NCBI RefSeq assembly: GCF_024213665.1
Contig: NZ_JANAVP010000005.1
Coordinates: forward strand, 227,927-291,926
Origin: Streptomyces sp. A3M-1-3
GTDB taxonomy: Bacteria > Actinomycetota > Actinomycetes > Streptomycetales > Streptomycetaceae
Reading direction: 5' to 3'
Length of the DNA: 64,000 nt
Shown here: positions 10,426 to 18,658 of the stretch, piece after piece
Position numbering within the stretch: position 1 is the stretch's first letter
Layout of the letters: each line of letters begins with the position of its first letter
Program-made: the position numbers and the translations under genes
Notes under the pieces: model-generated
What the model was told of the DNA's origin: nothing
What the model saw: only the letters and a program-made list of their open reading frames with translations
Database searches by the model: none

Positions 10426-10806
10426 ATGATGAATTTCGTAGTCAAGACGATCGCCAACGCGGCGGCCCTGGCGGTGGCCATCTGGCTGCTCCAGGACATA
10501 ACGCTGACCGGTGAGGACACCGGCCGCAAGGCCCTCACCCTGGTCCTCGTGGCGCTGCTCTTCGGCCTGGTCAACTTCGTCGTCAAGCCGGTCGTGAAGC
10601 TGCTGACCCTGCCTCTGTTCATCCTCACGCTCGGCCTGATCACCCTCGTGATCAACGCCCTCATGCTGCTGCTGACATCCTGGCTCGCGGACAAGCTGGA
10701 CCTCGGCTTCCACGTCGAGGGCTTCTGGACCGCCGTGCTCGGCGGCCTGATCATCAGCGTCGTGTCCTGGGCGTTGAATGTCCTCCTGCCTGACGACAGG
10801 GACTGA
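10426..10806 (+). CDS. Phage-holin-4-like (YvlD-type) membrane protein
   Basis: 126 residues with four hydrophobic segments (about 5-22, 33-55, 60-85 and 100-120) and the family motif FGLVNFVVKPVVKLLTLPLF. This is the small membrane family named after phage holins but common on chromosomes (YvlD in Bacillus); function unknown. The start is ATG 10426 or the adjacent ATG 10429. Its stop lies 4 bp before the next gene's ATG, and the AGGGAC ribosome site of that gene is inside its last codons, so the two form an operon. Confidence 0.85.
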   Translation: MMNFVVKTIANAAALAVAIWLLQDITLTGEDTGRKALTLVLVALLFGLVNFVVKPVVKLLTLPLFILTLGLITLVINALMLLLTSWLADKLDLGFHVEGFWTAVLGGLIISVVSWALNVLLPDDRD

Positions 10807-10810
10807 ACCG

Positions 10811-11995
10811 ATGAACATCGGGAACGACACCGGGGACGGGGTCGGCGAAGGGGGCGGCGACGAGGTCGGCATCGGGGACGGCACGCGAGCGGTACGGGCC
10901 GGGCTGCCCGAGCCCGTCAAGAACGAACCCACCCTGCCCGGACCGGTCTTCGCCGCGCACTTCCACCTGCCCGGCGAACCCACCGGCCCGTACACCTACG
11001 GCCGCGACGAGAACCCCACCTGGACCCATCTGGAGCGGGCCATCGCGGAACTGGAGGCGCCCGGCGAGCCCCGCGGTGCCGAGACGGTCGTCTTCGCGTC
11101 CGGCATGGCGGCGATCTCGGCCGTCCTGCTCTCCCACGCCAAGGCCGGCGACGTGGTGGTCCTGCCCGACGACGGATACCAGGCGCTGCCACTGCTGCGC
11201 GAGCAACTGGAGGCGTACGGGGTCGAGGTGCGCACCGCGCCCACGGCCGGCGACGCGCAGCTGGCTCTGCTGGACGGCGCCCGGCTGCTGTGGCTCGAGA
11301 CGCCGTCGAACCCGGGGCTCGACGTGTGCGACGTACGGCGGCTGGCCGACGCGGCACACGCGGCCGGCGCGCTGGTCGCCGTGGACAACACCCTCGCCAC
11401 CCCGCTCGGGCAGCGGCCCCTGGAACTGGGCGCGGACTTCTCCGTGGCCAGCGGCACCAAGGGCCTGACCGGCCACGGCGACCTCCTGCTCGGCTACGTG
11501 ACCTGCCGCGACGCGGAACTCGCAGCACGTGTACGGCGCTGGCGCAAGATCGTCGGAGCGATCCCGGGGCCGATGGAAGCCTGGCTGGCGCACCGTTCCC
11601 TGGCCACCCTCCAGTTGCGCGCCGCCCGGCAGAGCGCCAACGCCCTCGCACTCGCCGAGGCCCTGGCCGCACGCCCCGAGGTGTCCGGCCTGCGCCATCC
11701 CGGGCTGCCCGGTGACCCCGCGCACCAGACCGCCTCGGCCCAGATGCGCAGCTACGGCTGCGTCGTGTCCTTCACCCTCCCCGACCGCGCCCACGCCGAG
11801 CGCTTCCTGGCGGCCCTGCGACTGGTCGACGACGCGACGAGCTTCGGCGGCGTACGGTCCACCGCCGAGCGGCGCGGACGCTGGGGCGGCGACGCCGTGG
11901 CGGAGGGCTTCATCCGCTTCTCGGCCGGCGCCGAGGACACCCCCGACCTGGTCGCGGATGTGCTGCGCGGGCTCGACGAGGCCGCCCGGGGCTGA
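10811..11995 (+). CDS. Cys/Met-metabolism PLP-dependent lyase (cystathionine gamma-lyase-like)
   Basis: 394 residues, fold-type I PLP enzyme of the cystathionine gamma-synthase/lyase family. Landmarks are [10 protein letters not shown] (about residue 98), [10 protein letters not shown] (about 165), VDNTLATP (about 195) and the PLP lysine in [11 protein letters not shown] (about 218). The N-terminal 25 residues are Gly/Asp-rich and probably disordered. Family members cleave cystathionine or related thioethers to cysteine and a keto acid; exact specificity is not certain from motifs. It lies 4 bp downstream of the holin-like gene and is followed by a perfect 14-bp hairpin. Confidence 0.85.
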   Translation: MNIGNDTGDGVGEGGGDEVGIGDGTRAVRAGLPEPVKNEPTLPGPVFAAHFHLPGEPTGPYTYGRDENPTWTHLERAIAELEAPGEPRGAETVVFASGMAAISAVLLSHAKAGDVVVLPDDGYQALPLLREQLEAYGVEVRTAPTAGDAQLALLDGARLLWLETPSNPGLDVCDVRRLADAAHAAGALVAVDNTLATPLGQRPLELGADFSVASGTKGLTGHGDLLLGYVTCRDAELAARVRRWRKIVGAIPGPMEAWLAHRSLATLQLRAARQSANALALAEALAARPEVSGLRHPGLPGDPAHQTASAQMRSYGCVVSFTLPDRAHAERFLAALRLVDDATSFGGVRSTAERRGRWGGDAVAEGFIRFSAGAEDTPDLVADVLRGLDEAARG

Positions 11996-12022
11996 CCCGG
12001 TTACGCCACGGCTACGCAATAC

Positions 12023-12061
12023 GGGCGGTCCGAGCCTCCCCCCTCATGGCTCGGACCGCCC
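12023..12061. terminator. Terminator after the lyase operon
   Basis: Perfect 14-bp arms, GGGCGGTCCGAGCC and its complement, around an 11-base loop, 28 bp after the stop codon. Confidence 0.85.
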
Positions 12062-12200
12062 AGGTTCCACGCGCGAAGAACCACGCGGACAAGGCTAGTT
12101 GACTCTGCGTCAGTGTCCAATCACCGTAGCGACAGAGACCTATCGACTTATTTATAGTTGGGAACTCGCCGGGGGCAACGAACCGAGAGGGGCTGCTGCC

Positions 12201-13097
12201 ATGGATCTTGCCCTGCTGCGCACGTTCGTCACCGTGCACCGGGCCGGCTCCTTCACGCGCGCCGCGACCCTCCTCGGACTCTCCCAGCCCGCGGTCACCT
12301 CCCAGATCCGCGCCCTGGAACGCCAGCTGGGCCGCCCGCTCTTCCTGCGCCAGGCCCGCGGCGTGACCCCCACCAGCATCGGAGACGAACTCGCCCACAA
12401 GGCCGCCCCGCACCTGGACGCCCTGGTGGAAATCACCGAAGCCGGACTCGACGAGGAATCGGCCGTACGAACCCTCCACCTCGCCGGACCGCCGGAATTC
12501 ACCTCCCTGCGCGCCCTGCCCGCCCTCACCCCGCTCATCACCCAAGGCCTCGCGCTGCGCGCCGCCCTCCTCGGCGATGCCACGGAGACCATGGAGGGCC
12601 TCGCCGCCGGCCACCACGACCTCGCCATCACCACGGCCCGGCCCCGCGGCGGACTGCTCACCGCCACTCCGCTCTGCGACGAGGAACACGTCCTGGTCGC
12701 CGCCCCCCGCTGGGCCTCACGCATAGTTCCCGGACTGCTGCGCCGCACCGGGCCCGCCGTACTGGACCAGCTGCCCGTCGTCGAGGTTCACGAGTCCCTG
12801 CCCCTCGTCTCCCGCTACTGGACCGCCGTCTTCGACAGCCGGCCGACAGCAGCGGCCACCGTCATCGCCCCCGATCTGCGGGCCGTCCTGCAGTGCACCG
12901 CGGCCGGTGCCGGGATGGCCGTACTGCCCCGCTATCTCTGCGAGAGCGCCCTGGACAGCGGCGAAGTGGTGGCACTGCTCGACCCGCCCGTACCCCCGCT
13001 ACGCACGTACTTCCTGGTGGTGCGCACCGGCACACTCGCCCTGCCGCACCTCGCGCGGGCGCACGAATGTCTGCTGCGCGCTGCCGTCGGCTGGTGA
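12201..13097 (+). CDS. LysR-family transcriptional regulator
   Basis: 298 residues. The N-terminal winged helix-turn-helix (residues 1-60: LLRTFVTVHRAGSFTRAA, then SQPAVTSQIRALERQLG) is classic LysR, followed by a two-lobed effector-binding domain with LAGPPEF near residue 94 and GAGMAVLPRYLCE near 236. ATG 12201 is preceded by GAGAGGGG at good spacing. It shares direction with the downstream NUDIX gene, 62 bp away, so they may be cotranscribed. The target is unknown; no divergent partner gene exists, which is unusual for a LysR protein and leaves the regulon open. Confidence 0.92.
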   Translation: MDLALLRTFVTVHRAGSFTRAATLLGLSQPAVTSQIRALERQLGRPLFLRQARGVTPTSIGDELAHKAAPHLDALVEITEAGLDEESAVRTLHLAGPPEFTSLRALPALTPLITQGLALRAALLGDATETMEGLAAGHHDLAITTARPRGGLLTATPLCDEEHVLVAAPRWASRIVPGLLRRTGPAVLDQLPVVEVHESLPLVSRYWTAVFDSRPTAAATVIAPDLRAVLQCTAAGAGMAVLPRYLCESALDSGEVVALLDPPVPPLRTYFLVVRTGTLALPHLARAHECLLRAAVGW

Positions 13098-13159
13098 CGT
13101 CCGACAACACGCACACGGCCGGGAGTTTCAGAACCGGTATCGTGGGCCACTCTCTTCCC

Positions 13160-13639
13160 ATGACCGAACGGCCCGTGGTCAAGCGCACCGCACGCGCCAT
13201 CCTGCTCGACGGCGACGACCTCGTCCTGATCAAGCGCACCAAGCCCGGCGTGGATCCTTACTGGCTCACCCCCGGCGGCGGAGTCGAACCGGAGGACGCC
13301 ACCGTCATCGACGCCCTGCACCGCGAAGTGGACGAGGAACTCGGCGCCAAAATCACCGACGTGGTGCCCTGCTTCGTCGACACCGTCGAGCACATCGCCG
13401 ACGGCGGGGTCACGGGCGTCAAGGTGCAGCACTTCTTCGTCTGTCGGCTCGAGTCGATGGACATCTCGCAGCGGCACGGGCCCGAGGTCGACGAGCCGTG
13501 CGGCGAGTACGAGATCGTCCGCGTGCCGTTCAGCCGGGTCGGCATCGCCGCCGTCCATCTCGTACCGCTGTCCCTGCGGCACTACCTCGACGGCAACATC
13601 GAGGGAGTGCGCGCGATGCACGCGCCCGACCTCGGCTAG
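13160..13639 (+). CDS. NUDIX hydrolase
   Basis: 159 residues. A typical NUDIX fold starts VKRTARAILLDGDDLVLIKR. The Nudix box is GGGVEPEDA...ALHREVDEEL (about residues 38-60), with the REVDEE metal-binding core intact and a short insertion between its two halves. These enzymes hydrolyse nucleoside diphosphate derivatives such as oxidised dNTPs or NDP-sugars; the substrate is not predictable here. ATG 13160 was chosen because homology starts there; the reading frame is open upstream only by chance overlap with the LysR gene. It converges on the flavohaemoglobin-like gene, 36 bp apart. Confidence 0.88.
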   Translation: MTERPVVKRTARAILLDGDDLVLIKRTKPGVDPYWLTPGGGVEPEDATVIDALHREVDEELGAKITDVVPCFVDTVEHIADGGVTGVKVQHFFVCRLESMDISQRHGPEVDEPCGEYEIVRVPFSRVGIAAVHLVPLSLRHYLDGNIEGVRAMHAPDLG

Positions 13640-13675
13640 CCCGGCCCCGCGACGCTGCGGCCTGCGGCACGGGCG

Positions 13676-15097
13676 TCAGTCGCCGGCCGCGACCAGCTCC
13701 TCGACCGAGTCGTGCCGTATCCGCTCGTCCGGTATGCCGATTCTCTTCAATGCGTCCACCCCACTGCGGATCATGCCGGGCGGCCCCGAGATGTACGCGT
13801 CATACGAGTTCCACGGGCCGTACTCGCCCACGGCCTCCGGCAGCTGACCGGTCAGGCCCCTGGACGGGCTGTCGGACACCACGGGTCGTACCGACAGCCA
13901 GGAATGCGACTGTTGCAGCCGGAGCATCGTGTCGATGTCGTACAGGTCGTGGTCGCTGCGCGCCCCGTAGAAGACCTCCACCGGACGTCGTTCGCCGTGG
14001 TCGGCGACATCCTCGATCAGCGCCTTGATGGGCGCGATGCCCGTGCCGCCCCCGAGACACAGCATTCCGTTGTCCGTGGTGTGGTCGACGACCATCGAGC
14101 CGGCGGGCGGGCCCAGCCGGACCACATCGCCGGGCCGGGCGTGATGCACCAGGGCGTTGGACACCCAGCCCGCCGGAACCGCCTTGACATGGAAGGAGAG
14201 CAGACCGTCGGCGCGGGGCGCCGAGGCGAAGGAGTAGTGCCGCCAGATCCGCGGCCACCAGGGAGTCTCCAGGCTGGTGTACTGGCCTGCGAGGAAGGGG
14301 TACGGCTGGTCGGGCCGGACGGTGACGACGGCGATGTCCGGGGTGCGCAGGTCGTGCGAGACGACCTCGGCATGCCACCAGGCCGGCGCCTGGCGTTCGT
14401 TCTCCGCCGCAGCATCGATCATGATCTGCGAGATCGCCGTGTACGCCCGCACCCACGCCGCCTCGGCCTCCGCGTCCCAGGTACGGGTGGCGTACCGGGC
14501 CAGCGCCCCGATCAGCGCCTCACCGACCGCCGGATAGTGCTCGGCCTGAGTGCCGTACTTACGGTGGCCCCGGCCCAGGTTCTGGAGATACGGGACCAGG
14601 ATGTCGGGGTTGTCGATGTTCTCCGCGGCGGTGAGCAGGGCCTTGAGCAGGCGGTCCCGCTGGGTGTCCATCGCGGCGGGGAACAGCGCTCGCAGTTCGG
14701 GGTGGCCGATGAAGACCAGAGCGTAGAAGTACGAGGTCACCTTGTCGGCAACGGGGGCGATCTCTGCGAGCGTGCGCCGGACGAGGATCGCGTCGGGCGA
14801 CGCGGCCGGCCCGTCCGGCGCGGCCGTGGGCGGCTCGGCCGGGGCCGGCGGTTCGGGGCGGGAGTCCGGCGCTGCCGCCGACCGCGCCTGCGCCGAGCGC
14901 ACCGGGCGGATCGAGGCAACGGGCCGGAGCGGCAACCCGTTCCGGCCCGGTATCCGGTCATGGCCTGAGCCTGGGGCTGAGGCGGAGTCCGGGCCGTTCG
15001 CGGCCGGCCGTATATGCGGCGTGAACCAGCCGCTTCCGTCCCCGCTGCCCTCGCCGGACATGCTGTTGCCTGCCGGCGTGGTGGGCAGAGCGTCCAT
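13676..15097 (-). CDS. Flavohaemoglobin-like globin/FAD/NAD(P)H oxidoreductase
   Basis: 473 residues. A disordered Pro/Ala-rich leader (about 1-105) precedes a globin domain (about 105-240) with the proximal haem histidine in GRGHRKYG, then an FAD domain (RHYSFAS, about residue 292) and an NAD-binding domain (GGGTGIAPIK about 352, and FYGAR, SGPPGMIRSG). The architecture is that of Hmp, which oxidises NO to nitrate using NAD(P)H. The long leader is atypical of Hmp but common in actinomycete copies. ATG 15097 has GAGG 6 bp upstream. It diverges from the MarR-fusion gene across about 400 bp. Confidence 0.88.
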   Translation of the reverse strand: MDALPTTPAGNSMSGEGSGDGSGWFTPHIRPAANGPDSASAPGSGHDRIPGRNGLPLRPVASIRPVRSAQARSAAAPDSRPEPPAPAEPPTAAPDGPAASPDAILVRRTLAEIAPVADKVTSYFYALVFIGHPELRALFPAAMDTQRDRLLKALLTAAENIDNPDILVPYLQNLGRGHRKYGTQAEHYPAVGEALIGALARYATRTWDAEAEAAWVRAYTAISQIMIDAAAENERQAPAWWHAEVVSHDLRTPDIAVVTVRPDQPYPFLAGQYTSLETPWWPRIWRHYSFASAPRADGLLSFHVKAVPAGWVSNALVHHARPGDVVRLGPPAGSMVVDHTTDNGMLCLGGGTGIAPIKALIEDVADHGERRPVEVFYGARSDHDLYDIDTMLRLQQSHSWLSVRPVVSDSPSRGLTGQLPEAVGEYGPWNSYDAYISGPPGMIRSGVDALKRIGIPDERIRHDSVEELVAAGD

Positions 15098-15511
15098 CCT
15101 GTGCCTCGCTTCAAGACATTTGGTCGGTCTGCGCGCTACTCGGCCTCACACTCGAATGATCTTGGCCGCAGTTCCCGTCGTCGCAGCATGCCAGGATCGA
15201 ACAATGCCTCGGACAAATAGCGGGAAGTTCGGGTATCCGGCTCGCCCGCCCGTTAGGCTCGCTACCCCCCGTGCCTGGACGACTGCGCAAGGCGTTCCGC
15301 GCACAGCCGGTCCGCGATCGAAGGCAGCCTGCACAGGAGCCGGCGTAAGTCCTGCCCAGAGCGCGTGCACCCGCTCCGCGTACTCCGGCGGACCGATGCG
15401 GCGCGTGACGAACCATCTCTACCAGCGAGATGCAGGGTCGCCATGTACGCCGAGGCTAGTACGTGCAGTTACTCCCGTCGGCAGACGACCGGAGCCACGG
15501 CGCGCGGCACG
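15098..15511. other. Intergenic region between divergent genes
   Basis: About 410 bp with no supported gene. A minus-strand frame at 15146-15370 is open but has weak third-position GC bias and no family resemblance. Promoters of both flanking genes must lie here, and a ParB site begins at its right edge. Confidence 0.5.
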
Positions 15512-16246
15512 GTGTTTCACGTGAAACGTCTCCGTCGCCCCGCACGCCGGGCGCTCCTCGTCGTCCACGTCGCCGTGTCCGTCAGCTGGCTGGGCCTCAC
15601 CATCGGCCTGCTCGTGCTCGGCATCACCGCCTACACCACCAGATCGGCCGCGACCGTGGACGCCGCCTACGGCGCCATGAAGATCTTCGGAGACTGGCTG
15701 ATCATTCCCGTCGCCCTGCTCGCTCTGCTCACCGGGCTGGTGCTCTCACTCAGCACACCTTGGGGACTGGCCCGCCACCGGACCGCCACGGACAGCACAC
15801 TCACCGCCCTCCCCCAGGGCTGGTGCGCCCTCTCCCTGGTCCACGGCAGGATCGAGGCCCACATCGAACGCGCCCTCCAGACGCGCCACGACCTCAGCGT
15901 CCGCGAATACTCGCTCCTCGACGTCCTCAGCCGACAGCACAACGGCCCCGGCGGCCACATGCGCATGCACCAGGTCGCCGACTCCGTCGTACTCAGCCAG
16001 AGCGCCACCACCCGCCTGGTCTCCCGCCTCGAAGATCGCGGCCTCCTCAGCCGCTACCTCTGCGACACCGACCGGCGCGGCATCTACACCGACGTCACCG
16101 AAGCCGGCCTCACACTCCTCGCCCAGGCCCGCCCCACCAACGACACCGCCCTGCGCCAGGCCCTCGACGAAGCCGCCAAGGACCCCGACCTCGCCCCCCT
16201 GGTCACCGCCGTCGAAACCATGAAGGCCCCCACACCCACCGCCTAG
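15512..16246 (+). CDS. Membrane-domain/MarR regulator fusion
   Basis: About 244 residues joining two normally separate proteins. Residues about 15-75 are the first three hydrophobic segments of a small actinomycete integral membrane protein (DUF2269-like: LLVVHVAVSVSWLGLT, then TPWGLARH). At about 15781 the sequence passes in frame into an almost complete MarR regulator beginning TATDSTLTALPQGWCAL, with the winged helix HQVADSVVLSQSATTRLVSR and wing CDTDRRGIYTDVTEAG. No start codon lies at the joint, so the DNA-binding domain should be made attached to the membrane. Start is uncertain: GTG 15512 or 15521 fall inside a ParB site, ATG 15443 is also in frame. Probably created by a deletion. Confidence 0.7.
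   Translation: MFHVKRLRRPARRALLVVHVAVSVSWLGLTIGLLVLGITAYTTRSAATVDAAYGAMKIFGDWLIIPVALLALLTGLVLSLSTPWGLARHRTATDSTLTALPQGWCALSLVHGRIEAHIERALQTRHDLSVREYSLLDVLSRQHNGPGGHMRMHQVADSVVLSQSATTRLVSRLEDRGLLSRYLCDTDRRGIYTDVTEAGLTLLAQARPTNDTALRQALDEAAKDPDLAPLVTAVETMKAPTPTA
15513..15528. other. parS: parS site
   Basis: TGTTTCACGTGAAACG, one base from the 16-bp ParB consensus. It overlaps the likely start of the MarR-fusion gene and is the most origin-distal parS in the window. Confidence 0.85.
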
Positions 16247-16281
16247 CGCACCCCGCCCGCACGGTCGATAGTCTGCGGATC

Positions 16282-16743
16282 ATGAGCGAACCCGACACCC
16301 TGGAGATACGGCCCGCGGCCGCCGCCGACCTCCCCGCCATCGTCGCGATGCTGGCCGACGACCCGCTGGGCGCGACGCGCGAGTCGCCGGACGACCTCGC
16401 CCCGTACCAACGCGCACTGGAACGACTGCACGGCGACCCCAACCAGCACATCGTCGTCGCCGTCCGCGCCCACCGCGTCGTCGGAACACTCCAACTCACC
16501 GTCATTCCCGGCCTGTCGCGCCGCGCCTCGACCCGCGCGGTCATCGAAGGCGTACGCATCCACGCCGACGAACGCGGCAGCGGTCTCGGCACCCAGCTCA
16601 TCGAATGGGCCATCGACGCATCCGGCCGCCAGGACTGCCAGATGGTGCAACTGACCTCCGACACCACCCGCACCGACGCCCACCGCTTCTACGAGCGGCT
16701 CGGCTTCACCGCCTCACACCTGGGCTTCAAGCTCCAGCTCTGA
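16282..16743 (+). CDS. GNAT-family N-acetyltransferase
   Basis: 153 residues with the GNAT fold: an N-terminal strand-helix (EIRPAAAADLPAIVAML), the central acetyl-CoA site VRIHADERGSGLGTQLI (about residues 94-110, R/Q-x-x-G-x-G/A motif) and the C-terminal DAHRFYERLGF (about 133-143). The acceptor substrate cannot be inferred. A TAGTCT hexamer lies 7 bp before ATG 16282 and there is no Shine-Dalgarno sequence, so the transcript may be leaderless. It follows the MarR fusion by 35 bp on the same strand. Confidence 0.88.
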   Translation: MSEPDTLEIRPAAAADLPAIVAMLADDPLGATRESPDDLAPYQRALERLHGDPNQHIVVAVRAHRVVGTLQLTVIPGLSRRASTRAVIEGVRIHADERGSGLGTQLIEWAIDASGRQDCQMVQLTSDTTRTDAHRFYERLGFTASHLGFKLQL

Positions 16744-16758
16744 GACCGGAGCACGGCC

Positions 16759-17411
16759 ATGACCAAGCGGGCGCCCTACGATCCGGCGATGAGCAGCCTC
16801 CGCCCCCGGCCCCGGCCCCGGATCAGCACCGCAGAGCGCCGCATCCGCCTCGGCCGCCGCCACCTCCTCGCACCCTCCACCCACGCCACCACCCTCGCCG
16901 TGGCCGCCGACGCCGTCGTCGCCCTTCACGCCACCGACGCCGCCACGGTCTTCCTCTCCGCCCGCGCCCGCCTGGCCGAAACGGACATTGCCGCCGTCGA
17001 ACACGCCCTGTAAGACGTCACCGTCGTACGGCTCCTGTCCATGCGCCGTCGCCCCGGGCGACACCGAACCCGAACCCGCCGTCGAACCCTGGGCAGCCCT
17101 CCTGCCCGGCCTCGACCCCAGCGCCATGGACTGGGCCGACCGCGGCTTCCACCTCCCCCCGGAGCACCGCGGCACACTCTTCGACCGCGCCGGGCAATAT
17201 CGGCCCCACGGTGTGGTGGAACGGCCAGATCGTGGGCGGCTGGGCCCAGCGCGCAGACGGCGAGGTGGTCTGGCAGCTGCTGACCGACCCGGGCAGCGAC
17301 GCCACCGCGGCGATCGAAGCGGAGGCGGCTCGCCTGGCGGAGTGGGTGGGCGAAGCCCGGATCACCCCACGGTTCCGGACACCTCTGGAGCGGGAGCTGG
17401 TCGCGAGGTAG
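16759..17411 (+). pseudogene. Decayed winged-helix DNA-binding domain protein (HTH_42/YcaQ-like)
   Basis: Pieces of one gene lie in three frames. 16759-17013 gives the N-terminus (ISTAERRIRLGRRHLLAP, then VVALHATDAATVFLSARARL) and stops. 17060-17190 in a second frame gives PWAALLPGLDPSAMDWADRG and LFDRAG. From about 17195 a third frame gives GPTVWWNGQIVGGWAQRADG to TPRFRTPLERELVAR. These match the two ends of the roughly 390-residue winged-helix family (AlkZ/YcaQ relatives act on DNA crosslinks), with some 200 central codons deleted plus a frameshift. It cannot encode a functional protein. It starts 15 bp after the GNAT gene. Confidence 0.75.
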
Positions 17412-17557
17412 CACTCGGACAGCTTCGCAGAAAAATACGGAATCTCTACAACAAACCGTATCTTTGTCGGATTTACCTCGTTGCCCCTGGCACCGGGGCA
17501 GGGCGTATGTCCGAAGCCCGCCCCCCTGTCCAGGCCTACGGGCCGAGGAGGCAACAC

Positions 17558-18595
17558 ATGATGCAAGAAGGCGCATTGCTCGAATCCCGGACGCTGCGCG
17601 AGAGCGTGGTGGCACGAACCGAAGTGCTCGACAAAGTCAAGGCACTGTCACTGCTGCCGGATGGGCTGCATGTGACGACCCAGATGGTCGCCACATACTT
17701 CGAGGTCGCTGAAGCAGTGATCCACAACATGGTGACCGACCACCGAGAGGAGCTGGAGTCCAACGGATACCGGCTCGCAACCGGTGAAGAACTGACTGTC
17801 TTGAAGGCGGTCAGTTCCGTGGGCAGTCGCGCAAGAAACGCTGCGCTCTTCACTCGGAGGACGGTCCTCAACGTCGCCATGCTCCTCCGCGACAGCATCG
17901 TCGCACGTCAGGTGCGTACCCATCTTCTCGACGTCGAGGAGAACCGCCGCTCCGAGCCTGTGGACAACTTTGTCCACAGGCTCGCCGAGTGGCTCGACGA
18001 GCGCATCGCCGAGTACATGGCCCAGCACGCCGGCACCGCTACCGTCCACCACGTCGAGGAGATCGTCCGCACGACCATCAGCCGGACCGTCGTCCCCCTC
18101 CTCAACATCGCCATCCAGAACGACAGCGATCAGCGCACCCAGCTCGAGGCGCACGAAGAAGAGATCACCCGCCTCCAGCGCGTCCTGCGCGAGCGTGAGG
18201 CCGCCGGGTCCATGGCCGCCCTCGATGCCATGAACCCGCGTCAGTTCGAGCAGCACATCGCCTGGCTCTGCCGCCGCGACGGCTGCGACCGGGTCGCCGT
18301 CACCGGCGGCCACGGCGACACCGGCGCCGACATCGTCGCGTACACACCCGACGGCCGCCGGGTCGTCGTCCAGTGCAAGTCGCGCAATCCGAGCGGCACC
18401 ATCACCAGCGGCGACGTCCAGCAGTTCATCGGCATGGCCAAGCTCGACTACAAGGCCGACATCGCCCTGCTGGTCGCCACCTGCCCCTTCACCCGCGATG
18501 CACTGCTGCTGGCCACGCGCCACGACGTGACCGCCGTACACCGCGGCCTACTGGAAGCCTGGAACAGCGGTACAAAGCTGCAAGTCCTGCGATAG
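17558..18595 (+). CDS. Mrr-like restriction endonuclease with antirepressor-type N-terminus
   Basis: 345 residues. Residues 1-125 resemble the phage-antirepressor-like DNA-binding module found on some Streptomyces nucleases (VTTQMVATYFEVAEAVIHNM, then FTRRTVLNVAMLLRDS). A helical and coiled-coil linker follows (about 130-220), then an Mrr_cat domain from MNPRQFEQHIAWL. The PD-(D/E)xK active site is visible: D258 in GADIVAY and Q272-x-K274 in VVVQCK. Such enzymes usually cut modified (methylated) foreign DNA (type IV restriction). No methylase gene is nearby, as expected for that type. ATG 17558 is picked for GAGGAGG 6 bp upstream over ATG 17507. A palindrome of two DnaA boxes lies inside at 17954. 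Confidence 0.82.
   Translation: MMQEGALLESRTLRESVVARTEVLDKVKALSLLPDGLHVTTQMVATYFEVAEAVIHNMVTDHREELESNGYRLATGEELTVLKAVSSVGSRARNAALFTRRTVLNVAMLLRDSIVARQVRTHLLDVEENRRSEPVDNFVHRLAEWLDERIAEYMAQHAGTATVHHVEEIVRTTISRTVVPLLNIAIQNDSDQRTQLEAHEEEITRLQRVLREREAAGSMAALDAMNPRQFEQHIAWLCRRDGCDRVAVTGGHGDTGADIVAYTPDGRRVVVQCKSRNPSGTITSGDVQQFIGMAKLDYKADIALLVATCPFTRDALLLATRHDVTAVHRGLLEAWNSGTKLQVLR
17954..17983. repeat. Perfect palindrome of two DnaA boxes
   Basis: GAGCCTGTGGACAA and its exact complement separated by two bases. Each arm contains the Streptomyces DnaA-box consensus TTGTCCACA (17970-17978, and 17959-17967 on the other strand). It lies inside the nuclease coding sequence (codons for EPVDNFVHRL). Confidence 0.7.
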
Positions 18596-18610
18596 GCAAC
18601 CGCACGCATA

Positions 18611-18649
18611 GGGCCCGAAGTCGCAAATCCAAGTTGCGGCTTCGGGCCC
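18611..18649. terminator. Bidirectional terminator
   Basis: 16-bp arms starting GGGCCCGAAGTCGCAA with one G-U pair and a 7-base loop, between the convergent nuclease and serine-hydrolase genes. Confidence 0.85.
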
Positions 18650-18658
18650 GGCGGCACT

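Noticed and set aside
15146..15370. Minus-strand 74-codon frame between the flavohaemoglobin-like gene and the MarR fusion
   Set aside because: Third-position GC is low compared with neighbours, there is no ribosome site and no family resemblance.
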